Assembly (NCBI GenBank): GCA_016871135.1
Contig: VFZQ01000385.1
Coordinates: 1-5,761, forward strand
From: Acidobacteriota bacterium
GTDB taxonomy: Bacteria; Acidobacteriota; Terriglobia; Bryobacterales; Bryobacteraceae
Length of the DNA: 5,761 bases
Direction: 5' to 3'
Positions within the stretch are counted from its first letter, which is position 1. Each line of letters opens with the position of its first letter. Under the pieces are notes generated by a model. It did no database searches. It had not been told where the DNA came from and saw only the letters and a list, made by a program, of their open reading frames with translations. Position numbers and translations under genes: made by a program. Shown in pieces: positions 1-5,761 of the stretch.

Positions 1-1
1 C

Positions 2-253
2 GAAGATCTCTTCAGCGTGATGTTCTTTTTGAACGTTGTGCTCGGCGCGTTCAATTTGATTCCATTGCCGCCGCTCGACGGATTTACGGCGATCGGTGTG
101 ATTCTGCCCGAATCGATCGCCTACAAGCTCGAAGATCTGCGTCAGTCCGCGGGCATGTTTCAGATGTTGGGGCTTGTCATCGCGTGGCAGGTTTCGGGCA
201 TGTTTATCGGTCCCGCGATGGCCATCTTTAGCGCCCTGATCTTCGGCTTTTGA
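2..253 (+). CDS. Site-2 protease family (M50) membrane metalloprotease, C-terminal fragment
   Basis: This is the last 83 residues of an open frame that enters from the left edge, so the true start is outside the window and the internal ATG at 17 should not be taken as the start. The visible part begins with a hydrophobic segment (residues about 6-20) that runs into the motif FNLIPLPPLDG (residues 17-27). In M50 site-2 proteases this C-terminal N-x-x-P-x-P-P-L-D-G motif supplies the aspartate that serves as the third zinc ligand, here Asp26 encoded at 77-79. A second hydrophobic stretch fills the last 30 residues. The HExxH zinc motif would lie upstream and cannot be seen. The family cleaves transmembrane substrates inside the bilayer, but the bacterial PPLDG subgroup is mostly uncharacterised. 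The second glycine of the usual LDGG is Phe here. The family call is fairly sure and the substrate is unknown. Confidence 0.85.
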   Translation, partial: EDLFSVMFFLNVVLGAFNLIPLPPLDGFTAIGVILPESIAYKLEDLRQSAGMFQMLGLVIAWQVSGMFIGPAMAIFSALIFGF

Positions 254-439
254 CTCTTCCGCACCAAGAAAACGCTAGCAAGGGTCTATAAGTCCTGCTA
301 CTATGTAGGGGTCTTTGCTCGGCTCTGTTTGTCTGCCCCGTGTTCTTTGGTTGCTGTCGTTGCGCCACGTTCCCCGGCTCCGGTCTTCTCGAGTTCAGCA
401 TGCAAAGGCGAATTCAACAGCATCCAAAGGATTTCGTAA
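254..439 (+). promoter_or_regulatory. Intergenic leader of the RRM protein gene
   Basis: This 186-nt gap holds no gene I can support. It probably contains the promoter and 5' untranslated region of the downstream RNA-binding protein gene. AT-rich hexamers that could act as a -10 element are TATAAG at 287-292 and TACTAT at 299-304, but neither has a convincing -35 partner at 16-18 bp, so no promoter is claimed. From 308 to 366 the plus strand contains no A at all, giving a G/T/C-only stretch that would be an unstructured, U-rich RNA if transcribed. No rho-independent terminator for the M50 gene is seen. Regulation by the RRM protein itself is possible but only inferred. Confidence 0.4.
426..431 (+). 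promoter_or_regulatory. Ribosome binding site of the RRM protein gene
   Basis: AAAGGA lies 8 nt upstream of the ATG at 440, a normal Shine-Dalgarno spacing, and supports this start codon. It sits in a very small inverted repeat, ATCC-AAA-GGAT (422-432), which is probably too short to matter. Confidence 0.65.
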
Positions 440-748
440 ATGACCAACATCTTTGTCGGTAATTTGAGCTTCCGGACGACGCAGGACGAACTCCATCAAG
501 CCTTCGGGGCTTATGGCCAGGTCGAACGCGTCAACCTCATCACGGACCGTGACTCCGGTCAATCGCGTGGCTTCGCATTCGTCGAAATGCCGAACGCCAA
601 TGAAGCCGAGGCGGCGATCAACGCGCTCAACGGCACCAACTTCGGTGGTCGCAACATCAACGTCAACGTGGCTCGTCCTCGTCAAGAGGGCGGCGGTGGC
701 CGTGGCGGCCGCGGTGGCCGTGGTGGCGGTGGCGGCGGCCGCTGGTAG
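440..748 (+). CDS. Glycine-rich RRM RNA-binding protein
   Basis: This is a complete 102-residue protein with one RNA recognition motif and a glycine/arginine tail. RNP2 is IFVGNL (residues 4-9) and RNP1 is RGFAFVEM (43-50), with aromatic residues at Phe5, Phe45 and Phe47 placed to stack on RNA bases. The domain ends near residue 80 (NVNVARPR). Residues 84-101 contain only Gly and Arg, with GGR repeats, and the protein ends in Trp102. The layout matches the small bacterial RRM proteins known from cyanobacteria (Rbp type), several of which are cold-induced, and the plant glycine-rich RNA-binding proteins. It likely acts in the cytoplasm on single-stranded RNA. The ATG is supported by AAAGGA 8 nt upstream. 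The gene has a long leader of its own and is separated by 57 nt from the receptor gene, so a functional link to its neighbours is not evident. The RNA targets are unknown. Confidence 0.95.
   Translation: MTNIFVGNLSFRTTQDELHQAFGAYGQVERVNLITDRDSGQSRGFAFVEMPNANEAEAAINALNGTNFGGRNINVNVARPRQEGGGGRGGRGGRGGGGGGRW
701..727 (+). repeat. Short tandem repeat coding for RGG units
   Basis: Three consecutive 9-nt units, CGTGGCGGC, CGCGGTGGC and CGTGGTGGC, encode Arg-Gly-Gly three times (residues 88-96 of the RRM protein). They differ only at third codon positions. Gly codons continue to 739. Units like this can expand or contract by slippage, so tail length may vary between related strains. Confidence 0.75.
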
Positions 749-782
749 TCTGACTTAACCTTTCTGAAGCCTCCCGATCGGA

Positions 783-788
783 TACAAT
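783..788 (+). promoter_or_regulatory. Possible -10 element of the receptor gene
   Basis: TACAAT differs from TATAAT at one position and lies in the loop of the inverted repeat, 17 nt before the receptor ATG. Transcription starting about 7 nt downstream would give a leader of roughly 10-12 nt that lacks the left arm of the hairpin. No good -35 element is found at the right distance (the region 759-766 is pyrimidine-rich and unlike TTGACA), so this is only a candidate. Confidence 0.25.
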
Positions 789-796
789 GCCGGGCT

Positions 797-801
797 GGAG
801 G
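797..801 (+). promoter_or_regulatory. Ribosome binding site of the receptor gene
   Basis: GGAGG is a strong Shine-Dalgarno core but lies only 4 nt before the ATG at 806, at the short end of normal spacing. It fixes the start codon, which is directly followed by a plausible signal peptide. It is entirely inside the right arm of the inverted repeat at 766-805. Confidence 0.7.
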
Positions 802-805
802 CTTC

Positions 806-3800
806 ATGCGTTTATTGGTCTTTTTCTGCGCGTGTGCCGGATTGTTCGCCCAAAGTCAATTAGCGACACTCAGCGGAACGGTCGTCGATACCTCGGCCGC
901 GGTGATTCCCGCCGCGGCGATTAAGCTCGTCAACGTCGAAACCGGCGAATCATGGAACGCGACGACGAATGAAAGCGGCTCGTTCACGGTGCCTCTTGTG
1001 AAACCTGGCCGCTACCGGCTCGATGTCGATAAGACCGGCTTTAAGCCGCACGCGCAAACCGGCCTCGTACTGGAAACAGGCGGCCAGCAGCGCGTCGATG
1101 TTCGTCTCGAAGTTGGCTCTCAAGCCGAACGCATTACCGTCGAAGCCTCGGTATCGCAGTTGCAAACCGAGTCGGCTACAGTGGGGGCTGTTGTCGAAAA
1201 TCGCACCATCGTCAACATGCCGTTGATCAACCGCCGCGCGGCGCAATTGGCACGCCTGACAGGGTTCGTCGTACAGGTCGGCACCGGCTCGAACTTCGCC
1301 ATGGGCGGCGGGCGGGGCAATAATACAAACTGGCGCATCGACGGCGGCAACGTGCAAAACGTGCTTGTAGGCGATCAGGGATTGAACTTCGATCCTCCCA
1401 TCGAATCGCTGCAGGAGTTCAGCGTGTCGATTTCCAATTACTCCGCCGAGCTCGGGCGCACCGGCGGCGGCGTTGTGCAGATGACAACCAAGAGCGGCAC
1501 GAATCAGTTCCACGGTTCAGCCTACGAGTACCTTCGCAACGACGCATTCGACGCCCGTACGTTCTTCGCCGCTGCCAAGACGCCGCTGCGCTACAACCTG
1601 TTCGGCGCCAGCTTCTCCGGTCCTATCCGCAAAGACAAGACCCACTTCTTCTTCAACTACGAAGGACGTCGTACAAAGAGCGGTTCGACGTTCATTCACA
1701 ACGTTCCCACCCCCGCTGAAAAGACCGGTGACTTCTCCGCCAACCCGATTGCCATTCGCGATCCCGAAGCCACGGGCCGTCCGCCGTTTCCCGGGAATCG
1801 AATCCCCGCCAGCCGCCTCGATCCAATCGGCGCCCGCATCGCCGCCGCCTATCCCGATCCCAACGTTGCCGGTGCCACAACAGGCAACGCCAACTTCCGC
1901 GCCAACGGCCAGAACATCGATCCACCCAACAACTACGTGAGCCGCGTCGATCACGCGTTCTCCGAAAAAGACCGCGTTTACGGCCGTTTTCTAGCCAGCA
2001 ACGGCGGACAGACCGACTCGCCCGTTTGGCAAACCGTTCCCGCGATGGACCCGGTCTTCCGCAATCGCAAGAACAAGTTTTTCAACGGCGGCATGACATG
2101 GTTCCACAACTTCAGGCCCGCGCTGATCAACGAATTTCGATTCAACTATGACTGGCGCGAGTTCATCAATCTCAACTCCGGCGCCTATACGAACTTCAAC
2201 GGGACGATCGGCCTCCGCGGCGTCAATCAACAGTTCGCACCCCGTGTGACTATTACCGGCTACACCACCATGGGTGAAGGCTCCAATCATGAGCGCATTC
2301 AATCGCCGATCAAAGGCTCGCACATCGCCGATAATCTGCTGTTGCTCAAGGGCGACCACAGTATCAAAATCGGTTTCGAGCGCCGCACATCGACCAACGA
2401 CGACTTGAATCGCAACACGGCCGGCGGCGTGTTCGGCTTCAATAATGTGGCCACCGGCCACGGCGTCGCGGCGCTGCTGCTAGGTTGGGTCCAAAGCGCC
2501 AATATCAACGAAGTGTTGCCAATCCGAAGCCGCATCGACGCCTATGGCGGCTTCGCGCAGGACGATTGGAAATTTTCGTCCAAGTTGACGTTCAACATCG
2601 GGCTTCGCTGGGACATGGATACACCGAGGCGCGAACTGTTCGCCAACCGCATGAACTCGTTCGACCTGAATGCGATCAATCCGGTCTCTGGCACGCCGGG
2701 AGCGATCACGTTCGCCGGCCGCAATGGACTTTCGCAATGGGCGCACAATTTCGACCGCAACAACTTTGCGCCGCGGCTGGGTTTCGCCTATCGCGCCACG
2801 AACAAACTCGTCGTTCGCGGCGGCGGCGCGGTGCTCTACATGGGCAACTACGATCAAGCCACCGTAATCAACGCAACCGTTGGTTTCAGCTATGCCGGCA
2901 ATTTCGTCTCTCCGGACAACGGGCTCACCCCCGCATTCCGTTTCCGCAACGGTCTTCCGCCGATTCCGGCTCCCAGCGAGAGCGATCTCAATCCGGGCTT
3001 TGGCGCCGTGCGCGCCGGACAAAGCCCCGTGCAGAGCATCGAGTATTTCCAACCCGGCCCGCGCGCCACGCCGTATATGATGAGTACGAACTTCAACATC
3101 CAATACCAGCTGCCCGCGCAAATTGCCGTTGAACTCGGCTATCTCGGTACTGTCGGGCATCGGCTCGCGTCGCCCGCGAATCTTACGCTGAATCAGGTGC
3201 GGCCTGAGTTGATGGGCCCCGGCAACGCGCAGGCGCGGCGCCCGTTTCCGCAGTACACTGACGTGCTGCTGCTCGCGCAGCCGCTGGGCAATTCCAACTA
3301 TCACGCAGTCAATCTGAAAGTCGACAAACGCTACGCGAAAGGCTTGCAATTCCAGGCCAACTACACAACGTCCCGCGGTATCGACGACGTGGAATCGCGA
3401 GGTGAACTCGGCGGCAATCCCGGGTCGGCGCTGGCGAACGTTTACAACCGGCGCGCCGATCGCGGGCTGTCGGGCAACTCGATCAAGCATCGTTTGATAT
3501 CGAGCGTCGTCTACGAAATTCCTTCGCCCTGGGGCGCGCTGAAAGGCTGGACCGTCGGATACATCGGCGAGTTCCGCACTGGCCCGCCGATCGGCGTTAA
3601 CGAGCAGGTGAATCTAACGAATTCGTTTTCGCCCGCTAACCGCCCCAACGTTGTCGGCGATCCCAAGATCAACTCAAGCCGCTCGCGGGCTGAACAGCTC
3701 AATGCATGGTTCAACACAGCCGCCTTCGCCGCGCCCCCGCAGTTCACATTCGGCAACGCCGGCCGCACGACGGGCTACGGCCCGGGCGCGATAGCTATGG

Positions 3801-4000
3801 ACTTGTCGATCATGAAGGACTTCAAGTTCGCCGAGAGTTACAACCTGCAATTCCGTTCCGAGATGTTGAACTTCATCAACAATCCGAACTTCAACGTGCC
3901 CAATCTTAGCCGCGGCCAGGCGGCCTTCGGACGCATCACTTCGCTCATCGATGGCAATCAAGCGCGCATCATCCAGTTCGGACTGCACTTCAAATTCTGA
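806..4000 (+). CDS. Oar-like TonB-dependent outer membrane receptor with carboxypeptidase-regulatory-like domain
   Basis: This complete 1064-residue protein has the form of the Oar-like TonB-dependent receptors that are highly multiplied in Acidobacteriota. It opens with a short signal peptide (MRLLVFFCACAGLFA, likely cut before Gln16). A carboxypeptidase-regulatory-like beta-sandwich follows at about 19-105 (GTVVDTSAAVIPAAAIKL, then SGSFTVPLVKPGRYRL). ERITVEAS at 108-115 resembles a TonB box. The plug domain spans about 118-230 (NMPLINRR, WRIDGGN, GGGVVQMTTKSGTN). A long 22-strand-type barrel region runs to the end, including YGGFAQDDWKFSSKLTFNIGLRW (580-602), split by loops, and AWFNTAAFAAP (967-977). 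The C-terminal QFGLHFKF ends in Phe, as expected for outer-membrane barrels recognised by the BAM machinery. Energised uptake of a large or scarce ligand, perhaps a polysaccharide or peptide, is the usual guess, but the substrate cannot be read from the sequence. No SusD-like partner is adjacent. Its stop lies inside the 3' end of the convergent propeller gene. Confidence 0.95.
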   Translation: MRLLVFFCACAGLFAQSQLATLSGTVVDTSAAVIPAAAIKLVNVETGESWNATTNESGSFTVPLVKPGRYRLDVDKTGFKPHAQTGLVLETGGQQRVDVRLEVGSQAERITVEASVSQLQTESATVGAVVENRTIVNMPLINRRAAQLARLTGFVVQVGTGSNFAMGGGRGNNTNWRIDGGNVQNVLVGDQGLNFDPPIESLQEFSVSISNYSAELGRTGGGVVQMTTKSGTNQFHGSAYEYLRNDAFDARTFFAAAKTPLRYNLFGASFSGPIRKDKTHFFFNYEGRRTKSGSTFIHNVPTPAEKTGDFSANPIAIRDPEATGRPPFPGNRIPASRLDPIGARIAAAYPDPNVAGATTGNANFRANGQNIDPPNNYVSRVDHAFSEKDRVYGRFLASNGGQTDSPVWQTVPAMDPVFRNRKNKFFNGGMTWFHNFRPALINEFRFNYDWREFINLNSGAYTNFNGTIGLRGVNQQFAPRVTITGYTTMGEGSNHERIQSPIKGSHIADNLLLLKGDHSIKIGFERRTSTNDDLNRNTAGGVFGFNNVATGHGVAALLLGWVQSANINEVLPIRSRIDAYGGFAQDDWKFSSKLTFNIGLRWDMDTPRRELFANRMNSFDLNAINPVSGTPGAITFAGRNGLSQWAHNFDRNNFAPRLGFAYRATNKLVVRGGGAVLYMGNYDQATVINATVGFSYAGNFVSPDNGLTPAFRFRNGLPPIPAPSESDLNPGFGAVRAGQSPVQSIEYFQPGPRATPYMMSTNFNIQYQLPAQIAVELGYLGTVGHRLASPANLTLNQVRPELMGPGNAQARRPFPQYTDVLLLAQPLGNSNYHAVNLKVDKRYAKGLQFQANYTTSRGIDDVESRGELGGNPGSALANVYNRRADRGLSGNSIKHRLISSVVYEIPSPWGALKGWTVGYIGEFRTGPPIGVNEQVNLTNSFSPANRPNVVGDPKINSSRSRAEQLNAWFNTAAFAAPPQFTFGNAGRTTGYGPGAIAMDLSIMKDFKFAESYNLQFRSEMLNFINNPNFNVPNLSRGQAAFGRITSLIDGNQARIIQFGLHFKF

Positions 4001-5351
4001 GGTCGTAACACAGCAGCCGCGCACCGCCACCCTTCAACATATCGCGGCCGTTTTGCGAGACGTACAGTAGTCCGCGCGAAACAACCGGCGACGCCCACGT
4101 TTCGCGCGCCGCGAACATCCAGGTGCGCGCTGTTTCTTTGTAGCCCTTCGGCGTGAGATCCATCCAGAGCAAATGGCCCAACTCGCCAATGCAGAGATAC
4201 GAGCCATCGACCGCTAGCAGTGTGCCGCGAAAGGTCCCAAGTTGTTGCTTGCGCCGATCGCCGTTGATCTCGAACGACTCTTCCCATTCGGGCGTTGTGC
4301 GCCAAACGATTTTCCCCGTCGCCGCCTCCACGCACGCCAGCGAGGCATCCGGCTCATTGCGTCCGTCGAAGCCGTAGAGATAGCCGTCGCGATGAATCGG
4401 CGTGTTGAAGTGTAAGCCGAAATCGGGCGTGGTCCACAACACCTTGTGCGTGAAGTCCGGTTGGATTTCGAGCATCGATCCACCCGTCTTATACGACGCC
4501 GAAACGAAGACCTTGTTGTCGAAAATCACGGGGCATGAGGCGTTCACCGATTCATAGCTCTTGCTTCGCCACGCGTAGGTGAAGTCGACCTTCCCGTTTG
4601 CCGGATCGATGCAGAGCAGCCCTCCCGTCGGCGGCCGCGACTCGCCGCCCGCAAACACGAATACGCGGCGCTTGCCGTGCACCACCGCCGGAATCGGCGA
4701 CGCATAACTCGGTCCCCACTCCTTGCCCGCGCGCCAAAGCTCTTTCCCGTTGGTCAGATCGAGCGCGACCACACACGGCCCGTTCGCCGCGCCCACCTGG
4801 CAAATCAGCTTGCCGCCTTCAACCAGCGGCGTCGATGCGTAGCCGAAGAAGTCCTGCGGAACTTTGTAGTCTTGCAGTAGATCCCGCTTCCAAATCAACT
4901 TGCCATCGGCGAGCGACAAGCAATGCAGCTTGCCTTCCGCGCCAGCGAGAAACACGCGATCGCCGCTGATGACGGGGCTCGAACGCGGTCCGTTGTTGTA
5001 GCCGTAGCGGTCTTCAAAACTCGTCGGGAGTGTAAACTGCCAAAAACGCTCGGCGGTTTCGGCGTGCAAGCACTCGATGCGCTCCTGGCTACCAACGCGG
5101 TGCTGATAGACCAAACGATCGCCCGCGATCGCCGGCGACGCGTAGCCAGTGCCTTTCCGAAACTCCCAAACCAGCGGTGCGGGCAGCTTGCGGCTCAGCT
5201 TCGTCTCACTCGAAACGGAATTGAACGTTGGCCCAAGAAACGAAACCCAGTCATGCGTCTTCGCGCCCGCCGCCAGTGCGCTCGGCTTCTTGTGCAGCGT
5301 CGCATCGGGATTGGCGGCCAGCGCCGACAGCAGCAGATCGCGGCGAGTCAT
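3990..5351 (-). CDS. PQQ-like (BamB-like) beta-propeller repeat protein with Tat-type signal
   Basis: This complete 453-residue protein is built from repeated PQQ-like propeller blades. Blade-end motifs of the form G-K-x-x-W recur: AERFWQF (100-106), DGKLIWKRDL (149-158), NGKELWRAG (201-209), THKVLWTTP (301-309) and TGKIVWRTTP (345-354), alternating with SP-V-I-x-G-D-R-V-F type strands. It opens with TRRDLLLSALAA, a twin-arginine-like signal, so a periplasmic location is likely, although the hydrophobic stretch is short. The family is common in Acidobacteriota, Planctomycetota and Verrucomicrobiota. Members are often labelled PQQ-binding or BamB-like, but no quinone-site residues can be identified here, so enzymatic activity is not claimed. 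The ATG is the only possible start, because an in-frame TAG lies 10-12 nt upstream. It begins 4 nt after the ExbB-like stop, which suggests an operon. Its last codons and stop overlap the receptor gene by 11 nt. Confidence 0.9.
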   Translation of the reverse strand: MTRRDLLLSALAANPDATLHKKPSALAAGAKTHDWVSFLGPTFNSVSSETKLSRKLPAPLVWEFRKGTGYASPAIAGDRLVYQHRVGSQERIECLHAETAERFWQFTLPTSFEDRYGYNNGPRSSPVISGDRVFLAGAEGKLHCLSLADGKLIWKRDLLQDYKVPQDFFGYASTPLVEGGKLICQVGAANGPCVVALDLTNGKELWRAGKEWGPSYASPIPAVVHGKRRVFVFAGGESRPPTGGLLCIDPANGKVDFTYAWRSKSYESVNASCPVIFDNKVFVSASYKTGGSMLEIQPDFTHKVLWTTPDFGLHFNTPIHRDGYLYGFDGRNEPDASLACVEAATGKIVWRTTPEWEESFEINGDRRKQQLGTFRGTLLAVDGSYLCIGELGHLLWMDLTPKGYKETARTWMFAARETWASPVVSRGLLYVSQNGRDMLKGGGARLLCYDLRI

Positions 5352-5355
5352 CCTC

Positions 5356-5761
5356 TTATTCTAAGGCGCGCCGTTGGGCTTGGAACCAGAGCATTGCGTG
5401 CACCAATACTTCGACCTGCTTACGCAGGTAGCGTTCCGCGGACATCGCGAAAATGCCGATGGCGAGGCCGGCGGCTGTGGAGATGATGGCTTCGCCCAAG
5501 TAGAATGCTGTCGACGCCAGCCTGGATCCGGCGTTACCTACTCCGCCTCGGAACGATCCAACAATTCCGAAGCAAGTTAGTAGAACCCCAGCCATCGGCG
5601 CCGCGTAAGCAATCGCCGCCAGCGCCCGCAGTCCGCGCGCGAGCCTGACTTCCTCGCGTGCAATCGCCCAGACGATTCGGCCCGTATTTTCCATCGCGTC
5701 TTTCGACACCGCCGCGTCGAAAGAAGTTCCCCTACTCGACGCGGGACAGTGAATAGCGTTG
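5356..5761 (-). CDS. MotA/TolQ/ExbB proton-channel family protein, C-terminal part
   Basis: The frame is open from the right edge to the TAA at 5356-5358, giving about 134 visible residues. The GTG at 5707-5709 gives 117 residues but would leave out the first transmembrane helix that all ExbB/TolQ proteins have, and no stop separates it from the window edge, so the gene very likely starts outside. Numbering from that GTG, helix 2 spans about 31-53 (AYAAPMAGVLLTCFGIVGSF, typical AP-x-x-G-x-x-x-T-x-x-G pattern) and helix 3 about 66-90 (LGEAIISTAAGLAIGIFAM). Thr45, Glu73 and Thr78 align by eye with the conserved channel residues Thr148, Glu176 and Thr181 of E. coli ExbB, so it looks functional. 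The family couples the inner-membrane proton gradient to TonB/ExbD, TolR or similar partners. Which system this one serves cannot be told, because the upstream genes, where an ExbD would be expected, are not visible. Confidence 0.85.
   Translation of the reverse strand, partial: NAIHCPASSRGTSFDAAVSKDAMENTGRIVWAIAREEVRLARGLRALAAIAYAAPMAGVLLTCFGIVGSFRGGVGNAGSRLASTAFYLGEAIISTAAGLAIGIFAMSAERYLRKQVEVLVHAMLWFQAQRRALE

Larger units (their letters stand above)
766..805 (+). promoter_or_regulatory. Perfect 9-bp inverted repeat covering the receptor start site
   Basis: GAAGCCTCC (766-774) and GGAGGCTTC (797-805) are exact reverse complements separated by a 22-nt loop. The right arm contains the whole Shine-Dalgarno sequence of the receptor gene and ends directly against its ATG at 806. 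In a transcript reading through from the RRM gene, this hairpin would hide the ribosome binding site. A terminator is less likely because the right arm is followed by ATGCG and not by a T run. A protein operator is another possibility. The repeat is seen directly; the function is inferred. Confidence 0.6.

Noticed and set aside
250..255. TTGACT overlapping the M50 stop codon as a -35 element
   Set aside because: No -10-like hexamer lies 16-18 bp downstream; the nearest AT-rich hexamers are too far away.
298..308. CTAC-TAT-GTAG palindrome as an operator
   Set aside because: Arms of four bases are too short to separate from chance, and no second copy is present in the window.
422..432. Small hairpin ATCC-AAA-GGAT overlapping the Shine-Dalgarno of the RRM gene
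   Set aside because: Only four base pairs with a 3-nt loop; too weak to expect an effect and easily due to chance.
766..825. Inverted repeat as rho-independent terminator of the RRM gene
   Set aside because: The right arm is followed by ATGCG and the receptor start codon, not by a T run, and the 22-nt loop is long for a terminator.
2480..3490. Long open frame of 336 codons on the minus strand inside the receptor gene
   Set aside because: It lies wholly antisense to a well-supported gene, shows no recognisable domain, and long antisense frames are common in GC-rich coding DNA.
4923..5486. Open frame of 187 codons on the plus strand across the propeller and ExbB-like genes
   Set aside because: It is antisense to two supported genes, has an Arg/Ala-rich composition typical of a shadow frame, and has no domain signature.

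Overview
The window looks like an ordinary chromosomal stretch from a GC-rich bacterium of the Acidobacteriota, probably near the Bryobacterales/Solibacter group. The reason is the combination of a large Oar-like TonB-dependent receptor with an N-terminal carboxypeptidase-regulatory domain, a Tat-type beta-propeller protein of the PQQ/BamB-like kind, and a glycine-rich RRM protein. This placement is inferred from protein style; there is no rRNA or other marker to confirm it.

Layout, left to right. Positions 2-253 (+) hold the C-terminal end of a membrane-embedded site-2-protease-like (M50) metalloprotease whose start lies outside the window. Positions 254-439 are a non-coding leader with a striking 59-nt stretch lacking A, followed by a small RRM RNA-binding protein with an RGG-type tail (440-748, +). 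A 57-nt gap follows, almost filled by a perfect 9-bp inverted repeat that covers the ribosome binding site of the next gene, the 1064-residue TonB-dependent outer membrane receptor (806-4000, +). This receptor meets a minus-strand gene tail to tail with an 11-nt overlap: a 453-residue PQQ-like beta-propeller protein (3990-5351, -). Four nucleotides upstream of that gene, on the same strand, ends an ExbB/TolQ/MotA-type proton-channel subunit (5356 to the right edge, -), whose N-terminus is cut off by the window.

How the genes relate. The minus-strand pair looks like one operon, with the propeller gene probably translated by coupling to the end of the ExbB-like gene. The receptor and the ExbB-like protein belong to the same general machinery (outer-membrane uptake energised by the inner-membrane proton motive force), but they are on opposite strands and no TonB or ExbD gene is visible, so a direct partnership is only a possibility. 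The M50 and RRM genes have no evident functional link to the rest.

No clearly new biological system is visible. The signals most worth a second look are regulatory: the start-site hairpin in front of the receptor gene, the A-free leader in front of the RNA-binding protein, and the zero-length convergent junction. Nearly all of the window is coding and no gene-free stretch exceeds 300 bases. I saw no tRNA, rRNA, insertion sequence or CRISPR array.
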